Positions 13,644 through 21,448 of a stretch of DNA of 22,160 bases are shown piece after piece. The first letter of the stretch is position 1; every line of letters begins with the position of its first letter. The stretch covers positions 1-22,160 of the forward strand of contig DATJPR010000010.1 of NCBI GenBank assembly GCA_035506295.1. The letters are read 5' to 3'. The notes below the pieces were generated by a model, which was given only the letters and a program-made list of their open reading frames with translations, did not search any database and was not told the DNA's origin. This stretch comes from DATJPR01 sp035506295. GTDB lineage: Bacteria > Bacteroidota > Ignavibacteria > UBA10030 > UBA6906. Both the position numbers and the translations under genes were made by a program.

Positions 13644-14830
13644 GCGCGTTCGCGACGAACGAACTGCTCCTGTTCGATGGCCGTGAGAGCGTCCAGCACA
13701 TCCTCGGGATCGAGGGAGCGCATGCACAATGCGTCATACGGGCAGGAAAATTGCTTGGCATGATAGACGCTGAGGCAAGGACTACATGGAAGCGCGGCGT
13801 ACAAAATCCGACTCTTCCCTAACGGGGCGTACATCGCGGGCGATTCCGGTCCGAAGAGCGCAACGACGGGCGTCCCCAGCGATGCCGCCATATGCATGGG
13901 TGCGCTGTCGTTTGTGAGGAGCCACGGGACACGCTCGATCAACGCAAGAAATTCGCCGAGCGACAAACGTCCGGCATAATTGAAAGCCCTCCCGGTCAAT
14001 GATCGGTTCGCCTGGAAGAGGTGCTCGACGTACGGGCGCTCCGACGTGTCTCCGGTCAGGATCACTGCGGTTTCAGGATTTCGATCGACATAGTCGGCGA
14101 TCACCGATGCAAACCTGTCGAGCGGCCATCGGCGTTGAAGCGAAGTGGTCCCGGCATTCACATTCACGGCCACCAGTCTCCTGCCATCGACCCCATTTGC
14201 GGCCAGCATGCGGCTCAATGCAGCATGTTCTGCCGTCGTCGGTTTCTTCAACGCGACTGTGACGACTTCAGGCCGACGAGCATCCACGGGCAAAAGGTCG
14301 AGGAACATATCCGCGACATGGACTCCCGGCCGCCATGGGACAGCGTTGGTTATATTCAGCCGACGCCATTGTGCCGCAAGGCCATACCCGTGACGGCGCG
14401 GGGCGCCGCTTAATGCAGAGAGCAGAGTCGTAAATTTTGAGAAGAATTCCAGGTCGAAGGCCTCTGACGGCTTCATGCGCCGCAGCGTCAGGACAGCCTG
14501 GAACGTGTCCCGGCAGAATGCCGTGAACGAGCTGGTCCGGAGAGCGATCACGTGCACCGGCAACTGCACGCGTTCAAGCAGCTCGCGGTTCGGGGCGAAG
14601 GTCACGACGACAATCGTCGCCGACGGCCGGGCCTTCTTCAGCGCTTCAAGGAACGGGAAGGCAAGAAGAATGCTCCCCAGGCCGAACATCTTGAACACGA
14701 CGACCGTGTCAGACGTTTTCTTGACCGGAGCGCGGCGAAGGGCCGCCGAGGATCGGTTCCATCGTCCAACGACGTGGCAGAGCGGCACGCCTGCAGCCCG
14801 GTCGATCCACCGCATCGTCTGAACGTTCAT
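13640..14830 (-). CDS. GT9-family (heptosyltransferase-like) glycosyltransferase
   Basis: 396 residues, GT-B fold. The N-terminal half begins VVVFKMFGLGSILLAFPFLE; the C-terminal half has WPLDRFASVI, VILTGDTSE, LLTNDSAPMHMAASLGTP and VALFGPESPAMYAPLG, the standard nucleotide-sugar site of the ADP-heptose:LPS heptosyltransferase family. A cysteine cluster (CSPCLSV, SCPYDALCM) near the end is common in the family. In classical heptosyltransferases the N-terminal loop has Gly-Asp with the Asp as catalytic base; here it is GLGS, so that Asp is missing. Other GT9 members with similar GLGN/GLGS loops exist, so this may be a subfamily rather than a dead enzyme. It starts in the methyltransferase stop (ATGA, 14827-14830). 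The likely role is sugar transfer onto a lipid-linked envelope glycan; heptose is not assured. Confidence 0.88.
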   Translation of the reverse strand: MNVQTMRWIDRAAGVPLCHVVGRWNRSSAALRRAPVKKTSDTVVVFKMFGLGSILLAFPFLEALKKARPSATIVVVTFAPNRELLERVQLPVHVIALRTSSFTAFCRDTFQAVLTLRRMKPSEAFDLEFFSKFTTLLSALSGAPRRHGYGLAAQWRRLNITNAVPWRPGVHVADMFLDLLPVDARRPEVVTVALKKPTTAEHAALSRMLAANGVDGRRLVAVNVNAGTTSLQRRWPLDRFASVIADYVDRNPETAVILTGDTSERPYVEHLFQANRSLTGRAFNYAGRLSLGEFLALIERVPWLLTNDSAPMHMAASLGTPVVALFGPESPAMYAPLGKSRILYAALPCSPCLSVYHAKQFSCPYDALCMRSLDPEDVLDALTAIEQEQFVRRERA

Positions 14831-15630
14831 GCCCGCTCCTTCCTTCTCCTGAGAACAAGGACGTAATGATCGCCCAGAGCCCGAAAGCCCGGGAGGGGAG
14901 ACAACATCCGGTCAAGCAAAGAAAGACGGTGCGCCAGCTTCGGATGCCGGTCCACGAATCGTAGCGACGAGGGCATCGGTGAAAACACGCACAGGCCGTT
15001 CATGGATTTGATCTCAAACCAGGGCATGGCCGATGCCCGAACACGGCGGGCAGAATAATAGAAGACGGGAACCACGGTCGTGCCGACGAGTATTGGAACG
15101 GGGTTCTCATGCCACCGGCGAAATGCGTTGTCGACGTCCCCTCTCGCCAGAAATGAAAGAACCTCCCAGAGGCAGAGACGATTGAAAAGGCAAAGGATCA
15201 GAACGCCGTCCGGCACAAGAAGCCTTGCACACTCCGCCAACACATCACGGAGATCGGAGAGATGGTTCAACGCCGCGAAGTTCGAGAGGATCCCATCGAA
15301 GGATGCCGATGAAAACGATGTAAGGTCCTCTGCGGACATACGCCTCACGTCGGCTGAAACCGACGAGAGCGCAAGTTTCCTCCTCGCCTGTTCAACCATG
15401 CCGAGAGCGGGGTCGATCGCCACCACGCTGCATCCACGCCTTGCAAGGAACAAAGCGTCTTCCCCCGTTCCGCATCCGATGTCGAGGACGGACATCCCCG
15501 GCGCCCACGCGTCGGCCATCAGCGCCTGGACCCTGTGCCGCAGATCTCGGACCTCCCGGATATCGGTGAAGGTCGCGTCGTATGACGGCGCCACGTCGGT
15601 GAATGCATCATATGCCGGGATGGTCGTCAC
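14827..15630 (-). CDS. Class I SAM-dependent methyltransferase (Methyltransf_11/25-like)
   Basis: 267 residues. YDAFTDVAPSYDATFTD opens the protein in the way of small-molecule methyltransferases. The SAM loop is VLDIGCGTGEDALFLARRG, followed by VVAIDPALGMVEQAR and the motif SFDGILSNFAALNHLSDL. The C-terminal half (YYSARRVRASAMPWFEIKSMN) is the usual substrate lid of ubiquinone/menaquinone- or sugar-type enzymes; the substrate is unknown. The frame is open to a TTG at 15681, but that would overlap the preceding gene by 47 bases. The GTG at 15630 lies 4 bases after its stop and gives a normal N-terminus, so I chose it. The gene follows two B12-type radical SAM genes and precedes GT9. An O- or C-methylated sugar or lipid product is a reasonable guess. 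Confidence 0.87.
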   Translation of the reverse strand: MTTIPAYDAFTDVAPSYDATFTDIREVRDLRHRVQALMADAWAPGMSVLDIGCGTGEDALFLARRGCSVVAIDPALGMVEQARRKLALSSVSADVRRMSAEDLTSFSSASFDGILSNFAALNHLSDLRDVLAECARLLVPDGVLILCLFNRLCLWEVLSFLARGDVDNAFRRWHENPVPILVGTTVVPVFYYSARRVRASAMPWFEIKSMNGLCVFSPMPSSLRFVDRHPKLAHRLSLLDRMLSPLPGFRALGDHYVLVLRRRKERA

Positions 15631-15634
15631 AATG

Positions 15635-17017
15635 TCAGCGTACGATGTGCATGAGTGCTTGCGCGGTCTTCGCCTTGACAAAAGAAGCCGCAGCCTTGCC
15701 GAGCGATCGGTAAGGAGGCTTAACGTGCCGGCTCCACGCCGCTTCGTTGATGACCCTGCGATTGGCGAGCCAGTAGAACCGTTTCGAGTAACGCCCGGTG
15801 ATTTCGATCATCCTATCGTTCCATTCCTCGAACGGAAGTTGAGGGATCACCAGACGGTCCTCGACTTCCTTGTAGAAGGCGGTCCCTTTAATGGGATAGG
15901 CGACCGTTGTCAGGACTTCGTCGGGCCGGCAGAGGCGGAGATGCTCTACCGTCTGTTCGATGTCCTGCACAGCCTCCCCGGCGTAACCAAGCATGATGAA
16001 CATCCCCACGGTGATGCCGTTGTCCTGAGCGAGCTTGGTCATCGCGCGGACCTGCTCGACGGACACCCTTCTCGACATAGCGTCGAGAATGCGCTGCGAG
16101 CCGGACTCACTCCCGATCCACACGCGCGAGCATCCCGACTCGCGCATGGCGTGCACCACGGTGTCGTTCATCCTGTCGGCGCGGGTAATGCACTCATACC
16201 GGATACCGAGCCGACGGCGACGAAGCTCCCCCGCGAAGCTCAGGAGCCAGGGATGATTGATGGTGAACACGTCATCGGCAAACCAGAACATGTCCGGGTG
16301 ATATCGCTCGTCGAGCTCCTGCAGCTCGTCGACGACACGAGCCGGTGAACGTCGTCGATAGGACTCTCCGTACACCGCATGCGAGCACCAGGTGCAGGTG
16401 AAGGGGCAACCGCGCATGGTGATCATGGAGAGCGACGTCCTCCCGTGCCGGGTGTTCCAGGCACGGAAGTATTCCCCAATATCGACCTTGGTTCTATCCG
16501 GCAAAGGCAGATCATCAAGCGCGGGAATGTGCTGTCGTGCCGGTGTGCGGATGATCTCGCCGCATGCATTCCTGAAGACCACACCCGGGATATGGGAAAA
16601 ATCCTGCCGTCCTTCCTTCGATGCGGAGAGTATTTCCTCCGTTGTGTGTTCTCCTTCCCCGATCACGACCAGATCGATGCCGCGCGAAAGGAATTCCTCC
16701 GCATAATACGCCGGTTCCGGCCCGCCGACGATCACCATCGCCCCGCTCTTCTTTGCACGCGCTGCCATGGCGAGGGCATTCGTCTTCGTCATCATATTCA
16801 CATAGATCCCGACCACAGGCGGCCGTAACGATTCCAGCGTACGATCGAACTCGGCGGGATCGCGGAACGTCGCGTCGAACACGGATGTCGCCCAGCCACG
16901 GGAGTCGAGATATGCCGCAATCGAGAGAATCCCCAGGGGGACATACGGCCGTACTATCCGCTGTTCGGTGCCATCCCTGCAGAGGAAATATCCGTGGGTG
17001 AGGAGAATGTCCGTCAT
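15635..17017 (-). CDS. B12-binding-type radical SAM protein (second tandem paralogue)
   Basis: 460 residues. The N-terminal B12-binding-like domain (about 1-140) opens MTDILLTHGYFL and contains YVPLGILSIAAYL, VIVGGPEPAYYAEEFL and LVVIGEGEHTTEEIL. The radical SAM barrel has C204-x3-C208-x2-C211 (RGCPFTCTWC), then FWFADDVFTIN, WIGSESGSQRILDAM and FIMLGYAGEAVQDIE. There is no DxHxxG signature. Such proteins resemble BchE/HpnJ-type enzymes acting on lipids, porphyrins or sugars. It is clearly related to the gene before it: both begin M-x-DILLTH-x-YFL and share the RGCPF-x-C-x-WC block. It starts in the upstream stop (ATGA, 17014-17017) and is followed by the methyltransferase after 4 bases. The substrate is unknown. 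Confidence 0.9.
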   Translation of the reverse strand: MTDILLTHGYFLCRDGTEQRIVRPYVPLGILSIAAYLDSRGWATSVFDATFRDPAEFDRTLESLRPPVVGIYVNMMTKTNALAMAARAKKSGAMVIVGGPEPAYYAEEFLSRGIDLVVIGEGEHTTEEILSASKEGRQDFSHIPGVVFRNACGEIIRTPARQHIPALDDLPLPDRTKVDIGEYFRAWNTRHGRTSLSMITMRGCPFTCTWCSHAVYGESYRRRSPARVVDELQELDERYHPDMFWFADDVFTINHPWLLSFAGELRRRRLGIRYECITRADRMNDTVVHAMRESGCSRVWIGSESGSQRILDAMSRRVSVEQVRAMTKLAQDNGITVGMFIMLGYAGEAVQDIEQTVEHLRLCRPDEVLTTVAYPIKGTAFYKEVEDRLVIPQLPFEEWNDRMIEITGRYSKRFYWLANRRVINEAAWSRHVKPPYRSLGKAAASFVKAKTAQALMHIVR

Positions 17018-18486
17018 CGGCCATCCTTTCTCCCCTCGAGGGCCAGGAGCCGGCGCTCGACGATCGGCAGTGTGAGAGAATGGTACGCACCGGCGAGAAG
17101 TCGCCGGACACCAGAGAGCGGCATCCGGCGCCCGCGCTGGAAGAATTCCACCGCAATGTCCTTCGCCTGCCAGGCGCGAAGCCTCTTATGGGCGAGCGCG
17201 TGGAGGGTCCGGTAGAAATCTGGCGGGAAGGCACCACGGAACATCATGGCAAGATCTTCGCTGTCGCTCCAATTCTGTTTCACACCCATCTGCTGTTTGA
17301 CTGTCTCATAGAATCGCGTCCCCGGCAGCGGGTACGATACCGAGACGCCGATATCGTCGGGTCTGCAGTCACGCACCATGCGGAACGTCGCATCGATGTC
17401 CTCCCGCGTCTCGCCGGGGTAACCGAACTGCAGAAAGAACCCTACCTTCACTCCCGCCGCTTTGAGCCGGCGCGTGGCCTCGGCGATTTGACCGACGGTT
17501 GTTCCCTTCTCCATGGCATCGAGGATCTTTTGCGAACCGGACTCCGCACCGACCCAGACGTTGACACAGCCGGCTCGCGCGAGCTGATCGATCGAGTCTT
17601 CTTTCAGAAGAAGATCGACACGCGCCTGGCACTTGAACGGGATCATGGCATCCCGTGTCCGGACCTCTTCGGCAAATTCCTGAATCCAGCCAGGTTTCAA
17701 TCCGAAGATGTCATCACAGAACCAGATTCTATCGGGTTGAACATCGCTGCGCAACATGCGCATCTCCTCGGCGACACTCCCCGGCGAGCGGGCATGGTAG
17801 ACCTGTCCGTAAATCGGTTTTGCGCACCAGTTGCAGTGAAATGGGCAACCCCGAGTCGTCACGACATTGAGAGAAAAGTAACCGTGCCGTCTCCGCCAAA
17901 GAGAGCGGTATGAAGAGATGTCCACTAAATCGCGCGCCGGCAAAGGCAGATCATCGAGGTTGCCGAGCAGCTCTCGTTGAGCGGTGATCCGCCGCTCCCC
18001 ATGCTCGGCGAACGCAAGCCCGGGAATCTCCGATCTTTGTCCAAATCCGCGGCAGAACCAGTCCATCAGGTCTGCGAGCGTTTGTTCGCCTTCGCCGAGA
18101 ATGACCTCGTCGGCCCCATGGCTCAGAAAGGTCTCGACATGGTCGGACGCATCAGACCCATGGACAACAACATGGCATCCCGCACGCCGGGCCATCTCGA
18201 CCATTGAAAGCGCGGCTGATCGCATCCGGCCAAGGCACATCTTCGAGAGATAATTGAAATCGTCATCATGGATCGCGACCACCTTGGGACGGTGGAGGTG
18301 GATTTCCCCTGCCAGTTCCCCCGCATTATTCGCCAGCATGCTATCGAACAGCGCGACCGAGTAACCCCTGGCACGCAGAACGGAGGCCGCGTACAGCGTT
18401 CCGAGCGGCGGATACGGCATCATCGCGCGGTGCTCTTTCGGATCCAGGCGAAGAAAATAGGAGTGTGTAAGGAGGATGTCGGCCAT
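17014..18486 (-). CDS. B12-binding-type radical SAM protein (first tandem paralogue)
   Basis: 490 residues. The B12-binding-like domain (about 1-145) opens MADILLTHSYFL and has PYPPLGTLYAASVL, VVVHGSDASDHVETFL and EVILGEGEQTLADL. The radical SAM domain has C214-x3-C218-x2-C221 (RGCPFHCNWC), IWFCDDIFGL, VWVGAESGSQKILDAMEKG and FLQFGYPGETREDID. A His (residue 73) occurs in the AIHDDDF stretch near where cobalamin enzymes place theirs, but the full DxHxxG motif is not present. The C-terminal 90 residues are Arg-rich and unassigned. It lies 6 bases after the nucleotidyltransferase-like gene and overlaps its paralogue by 4 bases. The pair may act in sequence on one substrate or as a heteromer; both are inference. 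Confidence 0.9.
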   Translation of the reverse strand: MADILLTHSYFLRLDPKEHRAMMPYPPLGTLYAASVLRARGYSVALFDSMLANNAGELAGEIHLHRPKVVAIHDDDFNYLSKMCLGRMRSAALSMVEMARRAGCHVVVHGSDASDHVETFLSHGADEVILGEGEQTLADLMDWFCRGFGQRSEIPGLAFAEHGERRITAQRELLGNLDDLPLPARDLVDISSYRSLWRRRHGYFSLNVVTTRGCPFHCNWCAKPIYGQVYHARSPGSVAEEMRMLRSDVQPDRIWFCDDIFGLKPGWIQEFAEEVRTRDAMIPFKCQARVDLLLKEDSIDQLARAGCVNVWVGAESGSQKILDAMEKGTTVGQIAEATRRLKAAGVKVGFFLQFGYPGETREDIDATFRMVRDCRPDDIGVSVSYPLPGTRFYETVKQQMGVKQNWSDSEDLAMMFRGAFPPDFYRTLHALAHKRLRAWQAKDIAVEFFQRGRRMPLSGVRRLLAGAYHSLTLPIVERRLLALEGRKDGR

Positions 18487-18492
18487 GCCGCG

Positions 18493-19566
18493 TCACGAGC
18501 CCGCGATATGATATTCCCGGAGGTTCCGTCGATAGGCCTCAAGGATCCGCTCCTCGAAGTCACCGAAGTACGCGCGCGACTCGTTCTTGGTCGAACGAAG
18601 GATCCGCTCCCGGGTGCGATCGTCCATGTCGGGATATCTCTTCGTCCACACAAACCGCATCGCGCGCATGAGACGGTCGTCGAGCGCGTCCGCATCGATC
18701 AACCTGAAGAGCGATTCGACGCCGCGTTGGATCCAGCTCCGCGTGGCGATCGCCTTCGATCGTGCGATGCTCGCCGCGTCGAAGTTCGGGAAGTAGGACC
18801 AGATCCACGCGTTGGCCCGGAAATAGTCATGCAAGAGGGGTTCGTTGACCAGCGGCTTCAGCGACGCGATCTCGATGGCCTGATAGATGTTCCTCGCCGG
18901 GGATTCGAGATTGCGCGTGTCGATGAAAGAATTCAGGCAGAAGAACTTCCTGCTGTTCAGCAGAAACGCCTTCTTGAACAGGATCAGCATGGAACGCGCG
19001 ATCCACAATCTCCGCGGTTCGGTGACGATGAAAAAGTCGATGTCCGCATGGGGGCTTGCGACGTTCTTCGACAGCTCGCCGGAGACCCAGACCGCGCGGA
19101 CAAATGGAAATGTCCTCATCAACCGGGCGACAACGCGCGCCATCTTCCACATGAGGGCGGCGCGACGTTCTTTCGACCGCCTGCTGCCCTGCGCGCGCCC
19201 GCGCGAATGCCTGACGGCATAGTGTTGCCCGTCGTCAAACACCATGCCCAAGCAAATCAACTCCTGCAACGCGGGGAGCAGAGCCGCAGGCTCGGAGACT
19301 GCGTCGGGAAGGAACATGTGCAGTTCGTCCAGCGTCAGCGGGTGATTCCAGATGTCAAAATACAGAAGAGTCCGGAGGATCGCTTTCCCGATCGACGTGC
19401 ATTCTTCAACAGCGGGAAAACCCTCGCAGGCGGCTTCGAGATCTTTGCTTCGGGAATTGCGCAGGATCTCCTCCCTCTGACGATTCAACTCCATCCTGGC
19501 CTTTGCACTGATCATCGCGTGGAGCCGCAGCGTCATCCTCGGGGAATCGATGTGCTCAACCACCAT
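18493..19566 (-). CDS. Nucleotidyltransferase-fold protein with N-terminal winged-helix-like region
   Basis: 357 residues of a poorly characterised family. Residues about 60-120 (AILRTLLYFDIWNHPLTLDE ... LGMVFDDGQHYAV) look like a winged helix. The middle carries a minimal nucleotidyltransferase motif: VSGELSKN at 161-168 and ADIDFFIV with D175 and D177, the metal-binding aspartate pair of the Pol-beta-like superfamily. FFCLNSFIDTRNL and NIYQAIEIASLKPL follow; the C-terminal third is helical and Arg-rich. A third acidic residue needed for catalysis is not obvious, so activity is uncertain. The frame is open to 19830, but the ATG at 19566 has GGAG 6 bases upstream and gives a sensible N-terminus, so I chose it. 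It heads the minus-strand radical SAM/glycosyltransferase operon. Nucleotidyl transfer to a sugar or a protein are both possible. Confidence 0.7.
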   Translation of the reverse strand: MVVEHIDSPRMTLRLHAMISAKARMELNRQREEILRNSRSKDLEAACEGFPAVEECTSIGKAILRTLLYFDIWNHPLTLDELHMFLPDAVSEPAALLPALQELICLGMVFDDGQHYAVRHSRGRAQGSRRSKERRAALMWKMARVVARLMRTFPFVRAVWVSGELSKNVASPHADIDFFIVTEPRRLWIARSMLILFKKAFLLNSRKFFCLNSFIDTRNLESPARNIYQAIEIASLKPLVNEPLLHDYFRANAWIWSYFPNFDAASIARSKAIATRSWIQRGVESLFRLIDADALDDRLMRAMRFVWTKRYPDMDDRTRERILRSTKNESRAYFGDFEERILEAYRRNLREYHIAGS

Positions 19567-19778
19567 GGTGTTCTCCGGATTGAAGATGGATCCGAATGGG
19601 TGCGTGAGGGTTTCTTCGAAGCCCATCCTGTGTTCTATAACGCATGAGGGGTTTGATACATTGCAGGACCGATGGAAATCTATCCCGGCGAGCGAGGCGT
19701 GCAATCTTTTCGGGGGATCTATGGGTTTATACCCTGAGCACGCAGTTTCACGTTGGAAGAAATTACACTGGTGGACGT
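19567..19778. other. Divergent promoter region between the glycan operon and DUF2231-like gene
   Basis: This 212-base stretch should carry the promoter of the six-gene minus-strand operon and that of the plus-strand membrane protein. A TTGCAC/TAGATT pair spaced 16 bases can be read on the minus strand at about 19655-19700, but the match is too weak to call. A small GGGT-TTAT-ACCC inverted repeat lies near 19724-19735. Confidence 0.35.
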
Positions 19779-20393
19779 ATGCATATGATTCGAACCGGAT
19801 CGCAGCGAGTAGCCCGACAGCAGGGAGCATCGCGGGTTGTTCGATCTCTTCTCCTCGTCCTGTTGCTTACGCCTCTCTCTTACTTCGCGATAGGATCGGC
19901 ATATCAGCCGGCACCGGCCGGGTCGGATTCCTCCGCGTCACAACAGAGTGCATCCGTGAGCAAGCCGGAAGAGCAATTCGCCCCACACCCGTACACCTTG
20001 AAGGTTTGGCATTCCCTGGAGGGACATCTCCACAACAAGATCATTCATCTCCCCATCGGCTTCGGTCTCGCCGCCGTCTTCCTCACACTCTTGTCGTTGC
20101 GCTGGCACGAATATGAGCCGGCGATCCGGTGGCTGGTCATGATCGCCGCCATCGGAGCGGTGGCGGCATTTGTCACTGGAACGCGACAGGCTGTCGCTCT
20201 TGAAGGAGGCTCGAAGGATTGGGTGATCCAACTCCATCGGGCGCTGGGGATCTCCACCATGACGGTGCTCTGCGGATGGGCAATCGTCGCGTGGCTACCC
20301 CGCCTGAAACGGTGGTCACTCCTGCTGGCGATCCTCTCCAGCGCCCTTCTCTTTGTCACGGGCTTCTTCGGGGGGATTCTCGCGCACGGTTAG
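19779..20393 (+). CDS. Membrane protein resembling DUF2231 (four spans plus N-terminal signal/anchor)
   Basis: 204 residues. The N-terminus is Arg-rich followed by a hydrophobic segment (SLLLVLLLTPLSYFAIGSA), a signal peptide or anchor. After a linker comes HLHNKIIHLPIGFGLAAVFL, where the H-x5-HLPI arrangement is like the HP-x3-HFPI opening of DUF2231 proteins. The other spans are about IRWLVMIAAIGAVAAFVTGT, HRALGISTMTVLCGWAIVAW and LLLAILSSALLFVTGF, ending FFGGILAHG, again like DUF2231. Conserved histidines may bind haem; the function of the family is not settled. The ATG at 19779 was chosen as the first one before the signal; another follows two codons later (19785). The frame is open further upstream to 19644, but that would run into the divergent promoter region. 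It probably stands alone, 78 bases before the hydrolase. Confidence 0.65.
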   Translation: MHMIRTGSQRVARQQGASRVVRSLLLVLLLTPLSYFAIGSAYQPAPAGSDSSASQQSASVSKPEEQFAPHPYTLKVWHSLEGHLHNKIIHLPIGFGLAAVFLTLLSLRWHEYEPAIRWLVMIAAIGAVAAFVTGTRQAVALEGGSKDWVIQLHRALGISTMTVLCGWAIVAWLPRLKRWSLLLAILSSALLFVTGFFGGILAHG

Positions 20394-20471
20394 GGGAATT
20401 TCGCCGCACGTCTCATTCTCCTGAAACCCTTCCGGAATTAGTATTGTTCTAAGCAGACAAACGGAGGGATC

Positions 20472-21443
20472 ATGGGAGCACTCTTCGCCCCGGCATTTCG
20501 GCGCAATATCGTCGTGTCCATCATCCTCACCCTCGTCGGTGTTCTGTGTGCGGACGCCCACGAGGGACGTGCCGCAGGGGAACAGCCGATGTATCATCAC
20601 TCCGGCTTGCTGAAGGTGAACGGCACAAAGCTCTTTTATGAAGTGATGGGCTCCGGCACGCCGATCCTGGTACTGCATGGAGGGCCGGGATTGGACCATT
20701 CGTATTTCCTGCCGCAGATCACCCCTCTCGCACAGCACTTCAAGCTCATCTTCTTCGATCAGCGCGCGAGCGGGAAGTCCGACGCTCATGTTGACTCGAC
20801 AACAATGTCGGTGAAGACGTTCGTTGCAGACATCGACGGTGTCAGGCGGGCACTGCATTTGGGGAAGGTCAATCTCCTCGGGCATTCCTTCGGCGGGCTG
20901 CTGGCGATGCGTTACGCGCTGGCGCATCCGGACCGACTGAACTCGCTGATCCTCGTCAATCCCACTCCCGCGACTTCCGCGATGCGCGACTCTTCGGAGA
21001 CCGTCATACGCCGGCGAATCTCACCAACGGATTCTCTGGCCATGGCACACATCAGGTCGTCGAAGGAATTCAAGGCGGGAGCTCCGGAGGCCATGGTCCG
21101 GTTCTTCAGGGTCTTTTGCAGGCCGTTGTTCGCTGATCCACGATATGCGGACAGTCTTACGCTGCAGTTTCCACCGGACTATGCGGCTCGACAGAAAACA
21201 ATCGGGTATTTGTACCACGATCAGACGTTGAGGTCGTATGACCTCAAGGAGGGCCTTCGCAATCTTCGTTGCCGGGCGCTTGTCATCGGGGGCGAGCAGG
21301 ACGCGATACCGCACGTCGCCCTCGAGGCAATTCATCACGCCCTCGCCGGTTCGCGGCTCGTGATGCTCGATCACTGCGGACATTACCCGTTTGTCGAGGC
21401 CCCGGAAGCGTTCGAGAAGGCCATCGAACAATTCCTCCGGTGA
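20472..21443 (+). CDS. Exported alpha/beta hydrolase (proline iminopeptidase-like)
   Basis: 323 residues with a signal peptide (about 1-30; VVSIILTLVGVLCADA) and an alpha/beta-hydrolase domain. HGGPG at 69-73 is the oxyanion-hole motif typical of proline iminopeptidases and related peptidases. FFDQRASGKSD follows. The nucleophile elbow is GHSFGG with Ser139; the acid is Asp277 (GGEQDAIP) and the base His304 (HCGHYPF), so the triad is complete. A lid domain spans about 165-250. The substrate could be an N-terminal proline peptide or a small ester or lactone; sequence alone does not decide. The ATG at 20472 has an excellent GGAGGG 3 bases upstream of the start (20463-20468). The stop lies only 5 bases from the stop of the convergent gene, with no terminator between. 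Confidence 0.9.
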   Translation: MGALFAPAFRRNIVVSIILTLVGVLCADAHEGRAAGEQPMYHHSGLLKVNGTKLFYEVMGSGTPILVLHGGPGLDHSYFLPQITPLAQHFKLIFFDQRASGKSDAHVDSTTMSVKTFVADIDGVRRALHLGKVNLLGHSFGGLLAMRYALAHPDRLNSLILVNPTPATSAMRDSSETVIRRRISPTDSLAMAHIRSSKEFKAGAPEAMVRFFRVFCRPLFADPRYADSLTLQFPPDYAARQKTIGYLYHDQTLRSYDLKEGLRNLRCRALVIGGEQDAIPHVALEAIHHALAGSRLVMLDHCGHYPFVEAPEAFEKAIEQFLR

Positions 21444-21448
21444 GCCAT

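Noticed and set aside
15631..15681. TTG start for the methyltransferase at 15681
   Set aside because: It would overlap the upstream gene by 47 bases with an Arg-rich tail; the GTG at 15630, 4 bases after the upstream stop, fits better.
15080..16348. 422-residue plus-strand reading frame
   Set aside because: It lies antisense across the methyltransferase and a radical SAM gene, both with clear motifs. Its translation is rich in Arg, His and Pro and has no family signature; it is an artefact of codon bias.
18268..19647. 459-residue plus-strand reading frame
   Set aside because: Antisense to the radical SAM and nucleotidyltransferase-like genes, of low-complexity charged composition, with no recognisable domain.
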